A stretch of 61,597 nt of DNA, taken from positions 1 through 61,597 of the forward strand of contig CAVGCV010000015.1 in the NCBI GenBank assembly GCA_963627995.1. The letters run 5' to 3'. Every line of letters starts with the position of its first letter. The first letter of the stretch is position 1. This document shows, piece after piece, positions 8,301 to 16,889 of the stretch. This stretch comes from UBA3839 sp963627995 (GTDB lineage Bacteria; Bacteroidota; Bacteroidia; Bacteroidales; Bacteroidaceae). The translations under genes were made by a program, and so were the position numbers. The notes beneath the pieces were generated by a model, which searched no databases, had not been told where the DNA came from, and saw nothing but the letters and a program-made list of their open reading frames with translations.

Positions 8301-9317
8301 ATGGAAGAACATACGCCGCACAACGAATTCACACTGACCCTGCTACGCTGGTTCGCCGAAAACGGGCGCGCCCTGCCTTGGCGGGGGACGAAAGACGCAT
8401 ACGCCGTTTGGCTGAGTGAAATCATTCTGCAACAGACGCGCATCCAACAGGGATGGGCCTACTGGGAACGGTTTATGCAGCGTTTCCCTACCGTGGAGAC
8501 ACTGGCCGCCGCCAGCGAGGACGAGGTGCTGCGCCTATGGCAGGGACTTGGCTACTACAGCCGCGCGCGGAACCTGCTGGCAGCCGCCCGACAAATCGCC
8601 GCCATGGGACATTTCCCGAACACGATAGAAGGCCTGCGGCGGCTGAAGGGCGTGGGCGACTACACGGCCGCCGCCATCGGGTCCATCGCTTTCGGCCTGC
8701 CCGCCGCCGTTGTGGACGGCAATGTCTATCGCGTCCTCTCCCGCCATTTCGGCATCGACACGCCCATCAACACGACCGGCGGGAAGAAAGTGTTCGCAGC
8801 ACTGGCGCAAAGCCTGCTGCCCGAACGCCAGGCGTCGGCCTTCAACCAGGCCATGATGGACTTCGGCGCCATGCAATGCACGCCCGCATCGCCCCGGTGT
8901 ACGATTTGTCCACTTGCAGAGACGTGCGAGGCACGGCGCACGGGACGCATCGACGCGCTGCCCGTGAAGTCCAAAAAGAAGGAGGTGAAGCACCGGCATT
9001 TCTCCTACGTCTATATCCGCAGCAACGGAGCGACGGCCATCCATCGCCGCACGGCCGGCGACATCTGGCAGGGGCTGTGGGAGCCGCTGCTCATTGAAGA
9101 CGCGCCCCTGCCCCGCCTCGAGGGGGAGCTGACCCTCCTGCGCAAGGACGTGAAGCACGTGCTGACGCACCGCGTGCTTTACGCCGACTTCTACCTACTG
9201 GAAGCCCCGTCACGCCCACCCCTCCCCTCCGATTTTATTTGGATTCCAGAAACCGAACTCGACAGCTACGCCATTCCACGACTGGTGGAACGGCTCATCG
9301 AATCGCTACCCGCATAG
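8301..9317 (+). CDS. mutY: A/G-specific adenine glycosylase
   Basis: 338 aa from the ATG at 8301 (MEEHTPHNEF); an in-frame ATG at 8283 falls on the -7 box and is unlikely. An HhH-GPD domain carries the catalytic Glu in SEIILQQT (E40), the hairpin GVGDYTAAAIGS and the catalytic Asp region VDGNVYRV. The iron-sulfur cluster ligands C-x6-C-x2-C-x5-C are present (CTPASPRCTICPLAETC). The C-terminal NUDIX-like domain recognises 8-oxoguanine. By family it removes adenine mispaired with 8-oxoG. Complete and convergent with tsf. Confidence 0.94.
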   Translation: MEEHTPHNEFTLTLLRWFAENGRALPWRGTKDAYAVWLSEIILQQTRIQQGWAYWERFMQRFPTVETLAAASEDEVLRLWQGLGYYSRARNLLAAARQIAAMGHFPNTIEGLRRLKGVGDYTAAAIGSIAFGLPAAVVDGNVYRVLSRHFGIDTPINTTGGKKVFAALAQSLLPERQASAFNQAMMDFGAMQCTPASPRCTICPLAETCEARRTGRIDALPVKSKKKEVKHRHFSYVYIRSNGATAIHRRTAGDIWQGLWEPLLIEDAPLPRLEGELTLLRKDVKHVLTHRVLYADFYLLEAPSRPPLPSDFIWIPETELDSYAIPRLVERLIESLPA

Positions 9318-9339
9318 ACATTCACAAGAAAAGAAGGAA

Positions 9340-9380
9340 AAAGGAGGAGCGCACCGTTTGCCGGCGCGCTCCTCCCTTCT
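9340..9380. terminator. bidirectional terminator mutY / tsf
   Basis: Stem GGAGGAGCGC / GCGCTCCTCC between the convergent mutY and tsf genes, A-rich before and T-rich after. Confidence 0.7.
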
Positions 9381-9406
9381 TCATTCGCGAGCGTATGTCT
9401 TACGAA

Positions 9407-10399
9407 CTACTCGGCGCGAAGCGTGTAGCGCTTGAAGTCAAGCACCGCAAGCTCCTTGTCTGCGTTCTTCAGATACTGGGCAACAGAAATCTTGTTGTCG
9501 TCGATGTAAGCCTGGTCAAGGAGGCACGACTCCTTGAAAAACTTGCCGACCATGCCCTTGGCAATGTTCTCAATCATGGGCTGCTTCAGGTTGGCCTCGG
9601 CCTCAACGGCTACGCTCGCCTTGATTTCGCGAGCCTGCGCAGCCTGTTCGGGCGTAATCCACCCCTTCGTCGTGTTCGACTCGATGTGGTCCTCCGAATC
9701 AACGTGGGCGGGATTGATGCCGGCCTTCTTGAGGGCGACCTCAACAGCCTTTGCAACCTGGTTCTGCTTGGCCTTCTCCACAGCGTTCTTGTACTCGGTG
9801 TCCTTCACCTCCTGCGGAACGGCATCCTCGTCGAGCGCGATGGGCGACATTGCGGCCACCTGCATGGCCACGCCCTTTGCCACCTCGTCGCCGCACTCCT
9901 TGTTGAAAGCAACCAGTGTGCAGAGGAAGTTCTGCGCCATGTGGTTGTAGGCGACAATCTTCTCGCCCTCAACCGTCGCGTAGCCGTCGAGCTCCATCTT
10001 CTCGCCCGTAACGCCCGAGCGGTTCGTCACAGCCTCGGCCACGGTCTCGCCGTCAATCACGAGAGCCTTCACCTCGTCGAGCGTCTTGCACTTGTTGGCA
10101 ACCGCAGCGTCAATAATCTTGTTGGCGAGCGCAACGAAGTCGGCGTTCTTGGCAACGAAGTCGGTCTCGCACTTCAGCGCCACCATCGCGCCGAACTTGC
10201 CGTCCACCTTTGCCAGCACACAGCCCTCGGCAGCCTCGCGGTCGCTACGCTTGGCAGCTACGAGCTGGCCCTTCTTGCGGAGAATTTCCATCGCAGCCTC
10301 CATGTCGCCGTTCGCCTCCGTAAGCGCCTTCTTGCAGTCCATGAGGCCTGCCTGCGTCTTCTGGCGAAGCGCATTTATTTCCTGTAATGTAACAGCCAT
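9407..10399 (-). CDS. tsf: translation elongation factor Ts
   Basis: 330 aa. The N-terminal UBA-like segment LRQKTQAGLMDCKKALTEANGD and the core KCETDFVAKN...F are diagnostic. The protein exchanges GDP for GTP on EF-Tu. It is longer than the E. coli protein, with insertions in the C-terminal half, as in other Bacteroidetes. It is the last gene of rplM-rpsI-rpsB-tsf, 38 bases behind rpsB. Confidence 0.96.
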   Translation of the reverse strand: MAVTLQEINALRQKTQAGLMDCKKALTEANGDMEAAMEILRKKGQLVAAKRSDREAAEGCVLAKVDGKFGAMVALKCETDFVAKNADFVALANKIIDAAVANKCKTLDEVKALVIDGETVAEAVTNRSGVTGEKMELDGYATVEGEKIVAYNHMAQNFLCTLVAFNKECGDEVAKGVAMQVAAMSPIALDEDAVPQEVKDTEYKNAVEKAKQNQVAKAVEVALKKAGINPAHVDSEDHIESNTTKGWITPEQAAQAREIKASVAVEAEANLKQPMIENIAKGMVGKFFKESCLLDQAYIDDNKISVAQYLKNADKELAVLDFKRYTLRAE

Positions 10400-10437
10400 T
10401 TTGGGAATTAAAAGTTAAAGTTAAACGTGAGTGGTAT

Positions 10438-11295
10438 TTACTCGGCAGCCTCGGCGGGTACAGCCTCGGCAGATGCTGCTTCGACAGGCGCAGCCTCAGC
10501 GGGCGCAGCGTCCTCTTTTTCAACCCGCTCAACACGAGCCTTCGAAGTACGCTTGCGTGCGGGCTTCTCCGCATTCTCGCCGGCGGCGTCCATGTCCACC
10601 TTCTCGGCCTTGCGCTCCTCCAAGCCCTCGGCGATGGCTGCGCAGCACGCATCGACGATGAGGTCGATGGCCTTGGTGGAGTCGTCGTTCGCGGGAATCA
10701 CGAAGTCGATGTTGTCGGGGTTAGAGTTCGTGTCCACGATGGCGAACACGGGGATGCCCAGGCGGTTGGCCTCGCGCACGGCGATGTTCTCCTTCATGAC
10801 ATCCACGACGAAGAGGGCGGAGGGCAAGCGGTTGAGGTCGGCAATCGAGCCGAGGTTCTTCTCCAGCTTCTCGCGCTTGCGGCGAATCTGCAGGTTCTCG
10901 CGCTTGGAGAGCTTGTCGTAAGTTCCGTCGCTGAGCAGCTTGTCAATGGTAGCCATCTTCTTCACGGCCTTGCGGATGGTCGGGAAGTTGGTGAGCATTC
11001 CGCCCGGCCAGCGCTCGATGACGTAGGGCATGTTTACCGATGCGGCCTTCTCGGCCACTGTTTCCTTAGCCTGTTTCTTAGTAGCAACAAAGAGGATTCT
11101 CTTTCCGCTCTTGGCAATCTGCTTCAGAGCGTCGGCCGCCTGATCAACCTTGGCAACCGTCTTGTGGAGGTCGATGATGTGGATGCCGTTGCGCTCCATG
11201 AAGATGTAGGGAGCCATGGCGGGATTCCACTTTCTCTTGAGGTGGCCGAAATGTGCGCCAGCTTCGAGCAGCGCATCAAAAGATGTTCTTGACAT
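10438..11295 (-). CDS. rpsB: 30S ribosomal protein S2
   Basis: 285 aa, starting MSRTSFDALLEAGAHFGHLKRKWNPAMAPY, the S2 signature. The last 50 residues are a low-complexity Ala/Glu/Pro tail (repeated 'AEAAPVEAA'-like units) preceded by a basic patch KPARKRTSKARVERVE, not found in short S2 proteins. Such tails are seen in some Bacteroidetes and their role is unknown. A 127-base gap to rpsI upstream has hairpin potential (about 11340-11390), a possible S2 leader. Confidence 0.95.
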   Translation of the reverse strand: MSRTSFDALLEAGAHFGHLKRKWNPAMAPYIFMERNGIHIIDLHKTVAKVDQAADALKQIAKSGKRILFVATKKQAKETVAEKAASVNMPYVIERWPGGMLTNFPTIRKAVKKMATIDKLLSDGTYDKLSKRENLQIRRKREKLEKNLGSIADLNRLPSALFVVDVMKENIAVREANRLGIPVFAIVDTNSNPDNIDFVIPANDDSTKAIDLIVDACCAAIAEGLEERKAEKVDMDAAGENAEKPARKRTSKARVERVEKEDAAPAEAAPVEAASAEAVPAEAAE

Positions 11296-11422
11296 AATTT
11301 GTTTACTTTCTTTTTAAGTTAAAAACCCAGCCAAATGGTAGTCCGGCACAGGCCGAAGTCCATCCGGTTTAGATGCTAAACGATAATATTTCTTACTTAT
11401 ATATATTAAGGAACAAAGAACA

Positions 11423-11809
11423 TTAACGCTTGCTGAACTGGAACCTGCGGCGAGCCTTGGGGCGTCCCGGCTTCTTGCGCTCAACGACGCGCGGGTCGCG
11501 CGTCATGAAGCCCTCGGCACGGAGCGTCTTCTTGTCGTCGGCGTTAATCTTGACGAGCGCGCGAGAGATGGCCAGGCGGAGGGCCTGGCTCTGTCCCGTG
11601 TAGCCGCCGCCATAGAGGTTCACCTTGATGTCATACTTCTCGGCTACATCGAGGAGGGTCAGCGGCTGCTTCACAACGTACTGGACCAGTCCCGACGGGA
11701 AATACTCGCTCAACTCTCGCTTGTTAATCGTAATCTTGCCCGTACCCTCGGAAACGTAAATGCGGGCAACGGCTGCCTTGCGGCGACCTATAGCGTGTAC
11801 TACTTCCAT
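11423..11809 (-). CDS. rpsI: 30S ribosomal protein S9
   Basis: 128 aa, with MEVVHAIGRRKAAVARIYV and the C-terminal RRFQFSKR, the invariant S9 tail reaching the P-site tRNA. It follows rplM by 11 bases. Confidence 0.96.
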   Translation of the reverse strand: MEVVHAIGRRKAAVARIYVSEGTGKITINKRELSEYFPSGLVQYVVKQPLTLLDVAEKYDIKVNLYGGGYTGQSQALRLAISRALVKINADDKKTLRAEGFMTRDPRVVERKKPGRPKARRRFQFSKR

Positions 11810-11820
11810 GTCTTTCCTTA

Positions 11821-12282
11821 TTATTTAAGAGCGTTAATATCGACCGACTTGGGCTGCTGCGCCTGCATGTTGTGCTCAGCGCCGTCGAAGATGTAAAGAT
11901 TCTTGATGAGCTTGTAGCCGAGGCGGCCCTTCGGAAGCATGCCCTTCACCGCGTGGCGCACGATGCGCTCATAGCCGAACGGCTTCTTGGCGAGCGTGGC
12001 GGGGTTGATCCGGTGCTGTCCGCCGGGATAGCCCGAGAACGTGATGTACTCCTTGTCCGTCCACTTCGCGCCCGTGAACTGAACCTTGCTGGCGTTGATG
12101 ATGATGACGTTGTCGCCACAGTCCTGGTTGGGAGTGAAGCACGGCTTGTACTTGCCGCGAAGAATTTTTGCAACCTTCGAGCAGAGACGGCCCACAATCT
12201 GGTCTGCTGCGTCCACAACGACCCATTCTTTCTTGGCCTCTTCCGGCGTTGCAAAGTGAGTGCTGAAACTTAAAGTTTTCAT
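11821..12282 (-). CDS. rplM: 50S ribosomal protein L13
   Basis: 153 aa with VVDAADQIVGRLCSKVAKILRGK and RIVRHAVKGMLPKGRLGYKLIKNLYIFDGAEHNM, the L13 signature. First gene of the rplM-rpsI-rpsB-tsf operon, with a promoter at 12421-12450 and a leader of about 130 bases. Confidence 0.96.
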   Translation of the reverse strand: MKTLSFSTHFATPEEAKKEWVVVDAADQIVGRLCSKVAKILRGKYKPCFTPNQDCGDNVIIINASKVQFTGAKWTDKEYITFSGYPGGQHRINPATLAKKPFGYERIVRHAVKGMLPKGRLGYKLIKNLYIFDGAEHNMQAQQPKSVDINALK

Positions 12283-12375
12283 TACCGTTAAATAAACTGT
12301 TTGTTGTTACTAAAATGCTTTGCCGGCGATTCACGAACCACCAGCCCGGCTAAAAGGCATGGCTATTCACACGCC

Positions 12376-12404
12376 GGACAAGACGCTTCGGGGAGCGCCT
12401 GCCC
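12376..12404 (-). promoter_or_regulatory. hairpin in the rplM leader
   Basis: In the mRNA between promoter and rplM start, an 11-bp stem (with one bulge and two G-U pairs) closes a CCCCGA loop. The place and size fit an L13 autoregulatory leader, but I cannot assign it to a known leader family. Confidence 0.35.
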
Positions 12405-12420
12405 ACATAAAATCGGCTCG

Positions 12421-12450
12421 CAAAGGTACGGTTTTTTTTCCAAACGGCAA
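12421..12450 (-). promoter_or_regulatory. promoter of rplM-rpsI-rpsB-tsf
   Basis: On the minus strand: TTG (12448-12450), 19 bases, TACCTTTG (12421-12428). Ideal Bacteroidetes housekeeping promoter. Confidence 0.75.
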
Positions 12451-12700
12451 GAAATCCAGCAACATTTTAAGAACCAGCCCCTTTCATTCGCGCCAAAACC
12501 CGACAGACGGGCACCCTCAAGAGCAAGCCGGCAACGCCATGGGCGGCAAGCCGGCGCGCCACGGGCGCAGACGCGCGCTCCCCTGGCGACGGGACGCAGC
12601 TCGGCGGCCGAATGCACCCACCCACTTCTCTCCCTCACCGCGCCAGGCAGACAGCCACGCCACACACGAATCTCCACCCCTCCGCACACCGAGGAAATTT

Positions 12701-12756
12701 CCAAGTACTTGGAAATAATTTTCTAAGTACTTGAAAATATTTTTCCAAGTACTTGG
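12701..12756. repeat. three AAGTACTT palindromes at 22-base steps
   Basis: CCAAGTACTTGG at 12701-12712, CTAAGTACTTGA at 12723-12734 and CCAAGTACTTGG at 12745-12756. Starts are exactly 22 bases apart, about two helical turns, so all three lie on one face of the DNA. Spacers are A/T-rich. This could be a multi-dimer operator or a small repeat array. It lies in the otherwise gene-free stretch 12451-13138 between the L13 promoter and the glycosyltransferase gene; I see nothing else convincing in that stretch. Confidence 0.7.
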
Positions 12757-13138
12757 AATTTTTCCCGCTCTGCGGCGGCGGCGCGACGGCTGCGCGGCGC
12801 GCCCCAAATTCCTCTGCGCCGGCACAAAAAGCAGGCAGCACGAAGCTCCGCCATTTTGTCCGGCAACCTTCATCTTTGTCGGCAGCCAGGCGGCGGCGAG
12901 GGCAAGCGGAGTAATCCTGCGCTGCGGCCTCCGTTCGCGGCAACCGACGTGCCCGAGAGCCATCCCCTTGCCCCGCCCGGCTTCTTTGCCATGAAAATGC
13001 CAGGGGAAAGCGGAATCTTCGTATTTTATTCGTTTCTTTGCAGAAAATATGCAGCCACGCCACCCGGAAGGCCGAGCCGGCCGCATTCCAAAGACAAAGG
13101 ACAGGCGGGAGGACAAGGAGGGCGCAAACGAGAGAAAC

Positions 13139-13915
13139 ATGAAGATTTCATTGATTGTGACGACATACAACTGGCCGGACGCGCTGCGGCTGAGCCTGCT
13201 GAGCGCGAAAAGCCAAACCCGCATCCCCGACGAAGTCATCGTGGCCGACGACGGGTCGGGCGAGGAGACGAGGGCTCTCATTGCGGAAATGGCAAGGGAC
13301 TTCCCCTGCCCGCTGAAGCACGCGTGGCAGGAGGACAGGGGCTTCAGGGCCTCCGAATCGCGCAACAACGCCCTGCGCAGGTGCGAGGGCGACTATGTCG
13401 TTTTCATCGATGGCGACATCATCATGGAAAGACATTTCGTAGAGAACCACGCGGACTTGGCGGAAGCGGGCTTTTTTGTCATTGGAAGCCGCGCGAGGCT
13501 GTCCGAGAAACTGACCGAGAGACTGCTGCGCGACCGTTCCATCCGCGTGGGCTTCCACACGAGAGGGGTCAGCAGGAGGCTCAACGCCCTGTACCTGCCC
13601 GTCCTCAGCCGGATGACCACCAGCTACAAGAGGGGCAGGAGGCTTTACGGGCGCAGCTGCAACATGGCCGTGTTCTACGACGACCTGCTGCGCGTCAATG
13701 GGTTCGACGCCGACTTGGAGGGCTACGGATTCGAGGACACGGACTTGATCGCACGGCTGAACAACCTGGGGCTGCAAAAGAAATTCGCCAAGTTCCAGGC
13801 CATCGAATACCACCTCCACCACCGGGAGAAAGCGTTCGAGGCCAACAACGAGTTGATATTCAAGCGCAACCTAACCTCCGTTGCCTGCAAGAACGGCATC
13901 AGGCGGCTACCATAG
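13139..13915 (+). CDS. family 2 glycosyltransferase
   Basis: 258 aa from the ATG at 13139 (MKISLIVTTYNWPDALRLSL). GT-A fold: TTYN nucleotide-binding start, DEVIVADDGS and the metal-binding FIDGD motif (about residues 89-93). The C-terminal part with NMAVFYDDLLRVNGFD and GYGFEDTDLIARL matches the galactosyltransferase-like C-terminal domain (Glyco_transf_7C). It should transfer a sugar from a nucleotide donor to a surface glycan. Donor and acceptor cannot be told, and no glycan cluster surrounds it. No membrane segment, so cytoplasmic. Confidence 0.86.
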   Translation: MKISLIVTTYNWPDALRLSLLSAKSQTRIPDEVIVADDGSGEETRALIAEMARDFPCPLKHAWQEDRGFRASESRNNALRRCEGDYVVFIDGDIIMERHFVENHADLAEAGFFVIGSRARLSEKLTERLLRDRSIRVGFHTRGVSRRLNALYLPVLSRMTTSYKRGRRLYGRSCNMAVFYDDLLRVNGFDADLEGYGFEDTDLIARLNNLGLQKKFAKFQAIEYHLHHREKAFEANNELIFKRNLTSVACKNGIRRLP

Positions 13916-14065
13916 GGGAGCCGCGAGCCGCCTCCATCTCGTCCGCTGTTCACGCCATTCGGCCATGAGGAGAACGGAAACGTGTCCGCGACGGGGCGCG
14001 GCCGCCCCACTGCCGGGCGCGGCTTAGTTTTGAGGGCGTTTTCGCTGTATGTCGGAAATATTGCG

Positions 14066-14073
14066 TACCTTTG
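14066..14073 (+). promoter_or_regulatory. -7 box of alaS
   Basis: TACCTTTG followed by CGG. It implies transcription from about 14080, which excludes the in-frame ATG at 14071 and supports the start at 14122. Confidence 0.6.
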
Positions 14074-14121
14074 CGGCTAAATTGCAAAAAATCCGCACGG
14101 GAAATTCACAAAACAAACATA

Positions 14122-16767
14122 ATGACTGCTAAGGAAATACGCGAGTCTTTCAAAAGTTTCTTTGAAAGCAAGGGACACGCTATTGTGCCGTCGGCCCCGA
14201 TGGTCATCAAGGACGACCCGACCCTGATGTTCACGAATGCCGGCATGAACCAGTGGAAGGATGTGATTCTGGGTACGCGCGACCCCGAGCCGCGCCGGCG
14301 GGCAGACACGCAGAAATGCTTGCGCGTGAGCGGAAAGCACAACGACTTGGAGGAGGTGGGGCACGACACCTACCACCACACGATGTTCGAGATGCTGGGC
14401 AACTGGTCGTTTGGCGACTACTTCAAGGAGGGCGCCATCGACATGGCGTGGGAATACTTGGTGGACGTGTTGAAGCTAAACCCGGCCGACCTGTACGTAA
14501 CCGTGTTCGAGGGCTCGGACGAAGAGGGCATCGAGCGCGACGAAGAGGCCGCGAAATACTGGGCCAAGCACGTGCCGGCCGACCACATCATCAACGGCAA
14601 CAAGCACGACAACTTTTGGGAGATGGGCGATACGGGGCCTTGCGGCCCCTGCTCCGAAATCCACCTCGACTCCCGCACCGACGCGGAAAAGGCGAAGACC
14701 CCGGGACGCGAGCTGGTGAACAAAGACGACCCCCAGGTGATTGAAATCTGGAACCTGGTGTTCATGCAGTTCAACCGCAAGGCCGACGGCTCGCTGGAGA
14801 AGCTGGCGATGAACGTCATCGACACGGGCATGGGCTTCGAGCGGCTTGTTCGCGCCATGCAGGGCAAGCACTCCAACTACGACACCGACGTGTTCCAGCC
14901 CATCATCAAGGTGCTGGGCGACATGGCCGGCAAGCACTACGGCGAGAACGAGGCGACGGACATCGCCATGCGCGTCGTGGCCGACCACCTGCGCGCCATC
15001 GCCTTCTCCATTGCCGACGGGCAGCTGCCGGGCAATGCAAAGGCGGGCTACGTGATTCGCCGCATCCTGCGTCGCGCCGTCCGCTACGGCTACACTTTCC
15101 TCGGACAGAAACAGGCGTTCATCTACAAGCTCGTGCCCACGCTCATCCATGAGATGGGCGACGCCTTCCCCGAGCTTCCCGCCCAGAAAGACCTCATCAT
15201 GAAAGTGATGAAAGAAGAAGAAGACGCATTCCTCCGCACGCTGGAGAACGGCATCAGGCTCTTGAACGGCGTGATGGAGGAGACGCGCAAGGCGGGCAGG
15301 GGCGTCGTCGCCGGCGCCCAGGCGTTCACGCTGTTCGACACCTTCGGGTTTCCCCTTGACCTGACCGAGCTGATTTGCCGTGAAAACGGCCTGTCGGTGG
15401 ACGAGGCGGGATTCAACGCCGAAATGCAAAAGCAGAAAGAACGCGCCCGCAATGCCGCCCAGCGGGAGATGGGCGACTGGATTGTCCCCCACGCACCATC
15501 GGCAAACGCTGGCGACAGGGCGGAGGTGAACTCCACGTTCGTGGGCTACGACTACACCGAATACAACTGCCACATTCTTCAGTACCGCGAAGTGAAGCAG
15601 AAGAAGGGCGTCTGCTACGAAGTCGTGCTTGACACGACCCCTTTCTACGCAGAAATGGGCGGCGAAGTGGGCGACCAAGGTGTGCTGGCGAGCGAAGAGG
15701 AGACCATCAACGTGCTGGACGTGAAGAATGAGAACAACCTCTCCATCCACATCGTGGACCGGCTGCCACAGAATCCTGCCGCCGAGTTCATGGCCTGCGT
15801 GGACGTGGAGAAGCGGCGGGCGACCGAGGCCAACCACTCGTGCACGCACCTGCTGGACGAAGCCCTGCGCACGGTGCTGGGCACGCACGTGGAGCAGAAA
15901 GGCTCGTTGGTTACGCCCAACTACCTGCGTTTCGACTTCTCCCACTTTGAGAAAATGACGCCCGAGCAGCTGCGCGAGGTGGAGCATCTCGTGAATGAGA
16001 AAATCCGACAGAACATCCCCCTGAAAGAATACCGCGAATGCCCCATCGACGAGGCTAAGAAACTGGGAGCCATCGCCCTGTTCGGAGAGAAGTACGGCGA
16101 CAAGGTGCGCGTTGTCCAGTTTGGCACAAGCGTCGAGTTTTGCGGCGGATGCCACGTAAGGGCCACGGGCGAGATTGGGATGGTACGCATCATGAGCGAG
16201 AGCTCCATCGCCGCCGGCGTCCGACGCATCGAAGCCATCACGGGAAGAGCCGTGGAAGAGCACTTGGACAAGCTGCAAGACCACTTCAACGACATGAGGA
16301 CGCTACTCAACAATGCCCCCGACCTCGTTGGCGCCATCCGAAAGAGCATTGAGGAAAACGCAGAGCTGAAGAAAGCCGTGGATGAGTTCAAATCGCAGAA
16401 AGTACAAGAGTTCAAGAAAGGCCTTGTCGGAAAGGCGCAGACGGTGAACGGCGTAAAAGTCATCAGCGGCGTGATTCCCGTCGATGCCCAGGGTGCCAAG
16501 GACATCGCCTTCCAGCTGCGCGCCCAGTTTCCCGACAACCTGCTCGTCGTGGTGGGCGGCGCTGCGGAGAGCAAGCCCAGCCTCACGGTGGCTTTCTCCG
16601 ACGACCTTGTGAAAGCAGGGAAGAACGCAGGAAAAATCATCCGCGACGCGGCCAAGCTCATGCAGGGCGGCGGCGGCGGACAGGCGCACTTCGCCACGGC
16701 CGGCGGGAAAAAAGCGGAAGGACTTCAAGACGCTGTGAACAAAGTGGTCGAACTGGCCGGATTGTAA
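14122..16767 (+). CDS. alaS: alanyl-tRNA synthetase
   Basis: 881 aa from the ATG at 14122 (MTAKEIRESFKSFF). Class II catalytic core with FFESKGH, the motif 2 region around TDARRADTQKC-like RRRADTQKCLRVSGKHNDLEEVGHDTYHHTMFEMLGNWSFGDYFK, and the editing domain with HSCTH (about 572-576) and CGGCH zinc ligands (about 675). C-terminal coiled-coil and DHHA1 domain (GGGGGQAHFATAGG). It charges tRNA-Ala and edits Ser/Gly mistakes. Complete, followed by a strong terminator. (Motif 2 region spans roughly residues 50-100.). Confidence 0.96.
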   Translation: MTAKEIRESFKSFFESKGHAIVPSAPMVIKDDPTLMFTNAGMNQWKDVILGTRDPEPRRRADTQKCLRVSGKHNDLEEVGHDTYHHTMFEMLGNWSFGDYFKEGAIDMAWEYLVDVLKLNPADLYVTVFEGSDEEGIERDEEAAKYWAKHVPADHIINGNKHDNFWEMGDTGPCGPCSEIHLDSRTDAEKAKTPGRELVNKDDPQVIEIWNLVFMQFNRKADGSLEKLAMNVIDTGMGFERLVRAMQGKHSNYDTDVFQPIIKVLGDMAGKHYGENEATDIAMRVVADHLRAIAFSIADGQLPGNAKAGYVIRRILRRAVRYGYTFLGQKQAFIYKLVPTLIHEMGDAFPELPAQKDLIMKVMKEEEDAFLRTLENGIRLLNGVMEETRKAGRGVVAGAQAFTLFDTFGFPLDLTELICRENGLSVDEAGFNAEMQKQKERARNAAQREMGDWIVPHAPSANAGDRAEVNSTFVGYDYTEYNCHILQYREVKQKKGVCYEVVLDTTPFYAEMGGEVGDQGVLASEEETINVLDVKNENNLSIHIVDRLPQNPAAEFMACVDVEKRRATEANHSCTHLLDEALRTVLGTHVEQKGSLVTPNYLRFDFSHFEKMTPEQLREVEHLVNEKIRQNIPLKEYRECPIDEAKKLGAIALFGEKYGDKVRVVQFGTSVEFCGGCHVRATGEIGMVRIMSESSIAAGVRRIEAITGRAVEEHLDKLQDHFNDMRTLLNNAPDLVGAIRKSIEENAELKKAVDEFKSQKVQEFKKGLVGKAQTVNGVKVISGVIPVDAQGAKDIAFQLRAQFPDNLLVVVGGAAESKPSLTVAFSDDLVKAGKNAGKIIRDAAKLMQGGGGGQAHFATAGGKKAEGLQDAVNKVVELAGL

Positions 16768-16816
16768 GCGCGCCTACAACGAATTGTAAGCGTATTTACA
16801 ATGGCCATACGCGCAG

Positions 16817-16868
16817 GAAGAGCAAGGGATGAACGAAATGCCTCGTTTCCCCTTGCTCTTCTTGTTTC
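16817..16868 (+). terminator. terminator of alaS
   Basis: Stem AAGAGCAAGGG / CCCTTGCTCTT with an inner AACGA / TCGTT helix and T-rich tail, about 50 bases past the alaS stop. Confidence 0.8.
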
Positions 16869-16889
16869 CACCTTTCTCCAAACCACGCA

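Noticed and set aside
12856..13968. 370-aa + frame overlapping the glycosyltransferase
   Set aside because: Out of frame with the clear GT2 motifs and rich in Arg/Gly/Pro; shadow.
14476..16284. 602-aa open frame antisense to alaS
   Set aside because: Shadow ORF from GC-rich third positions.
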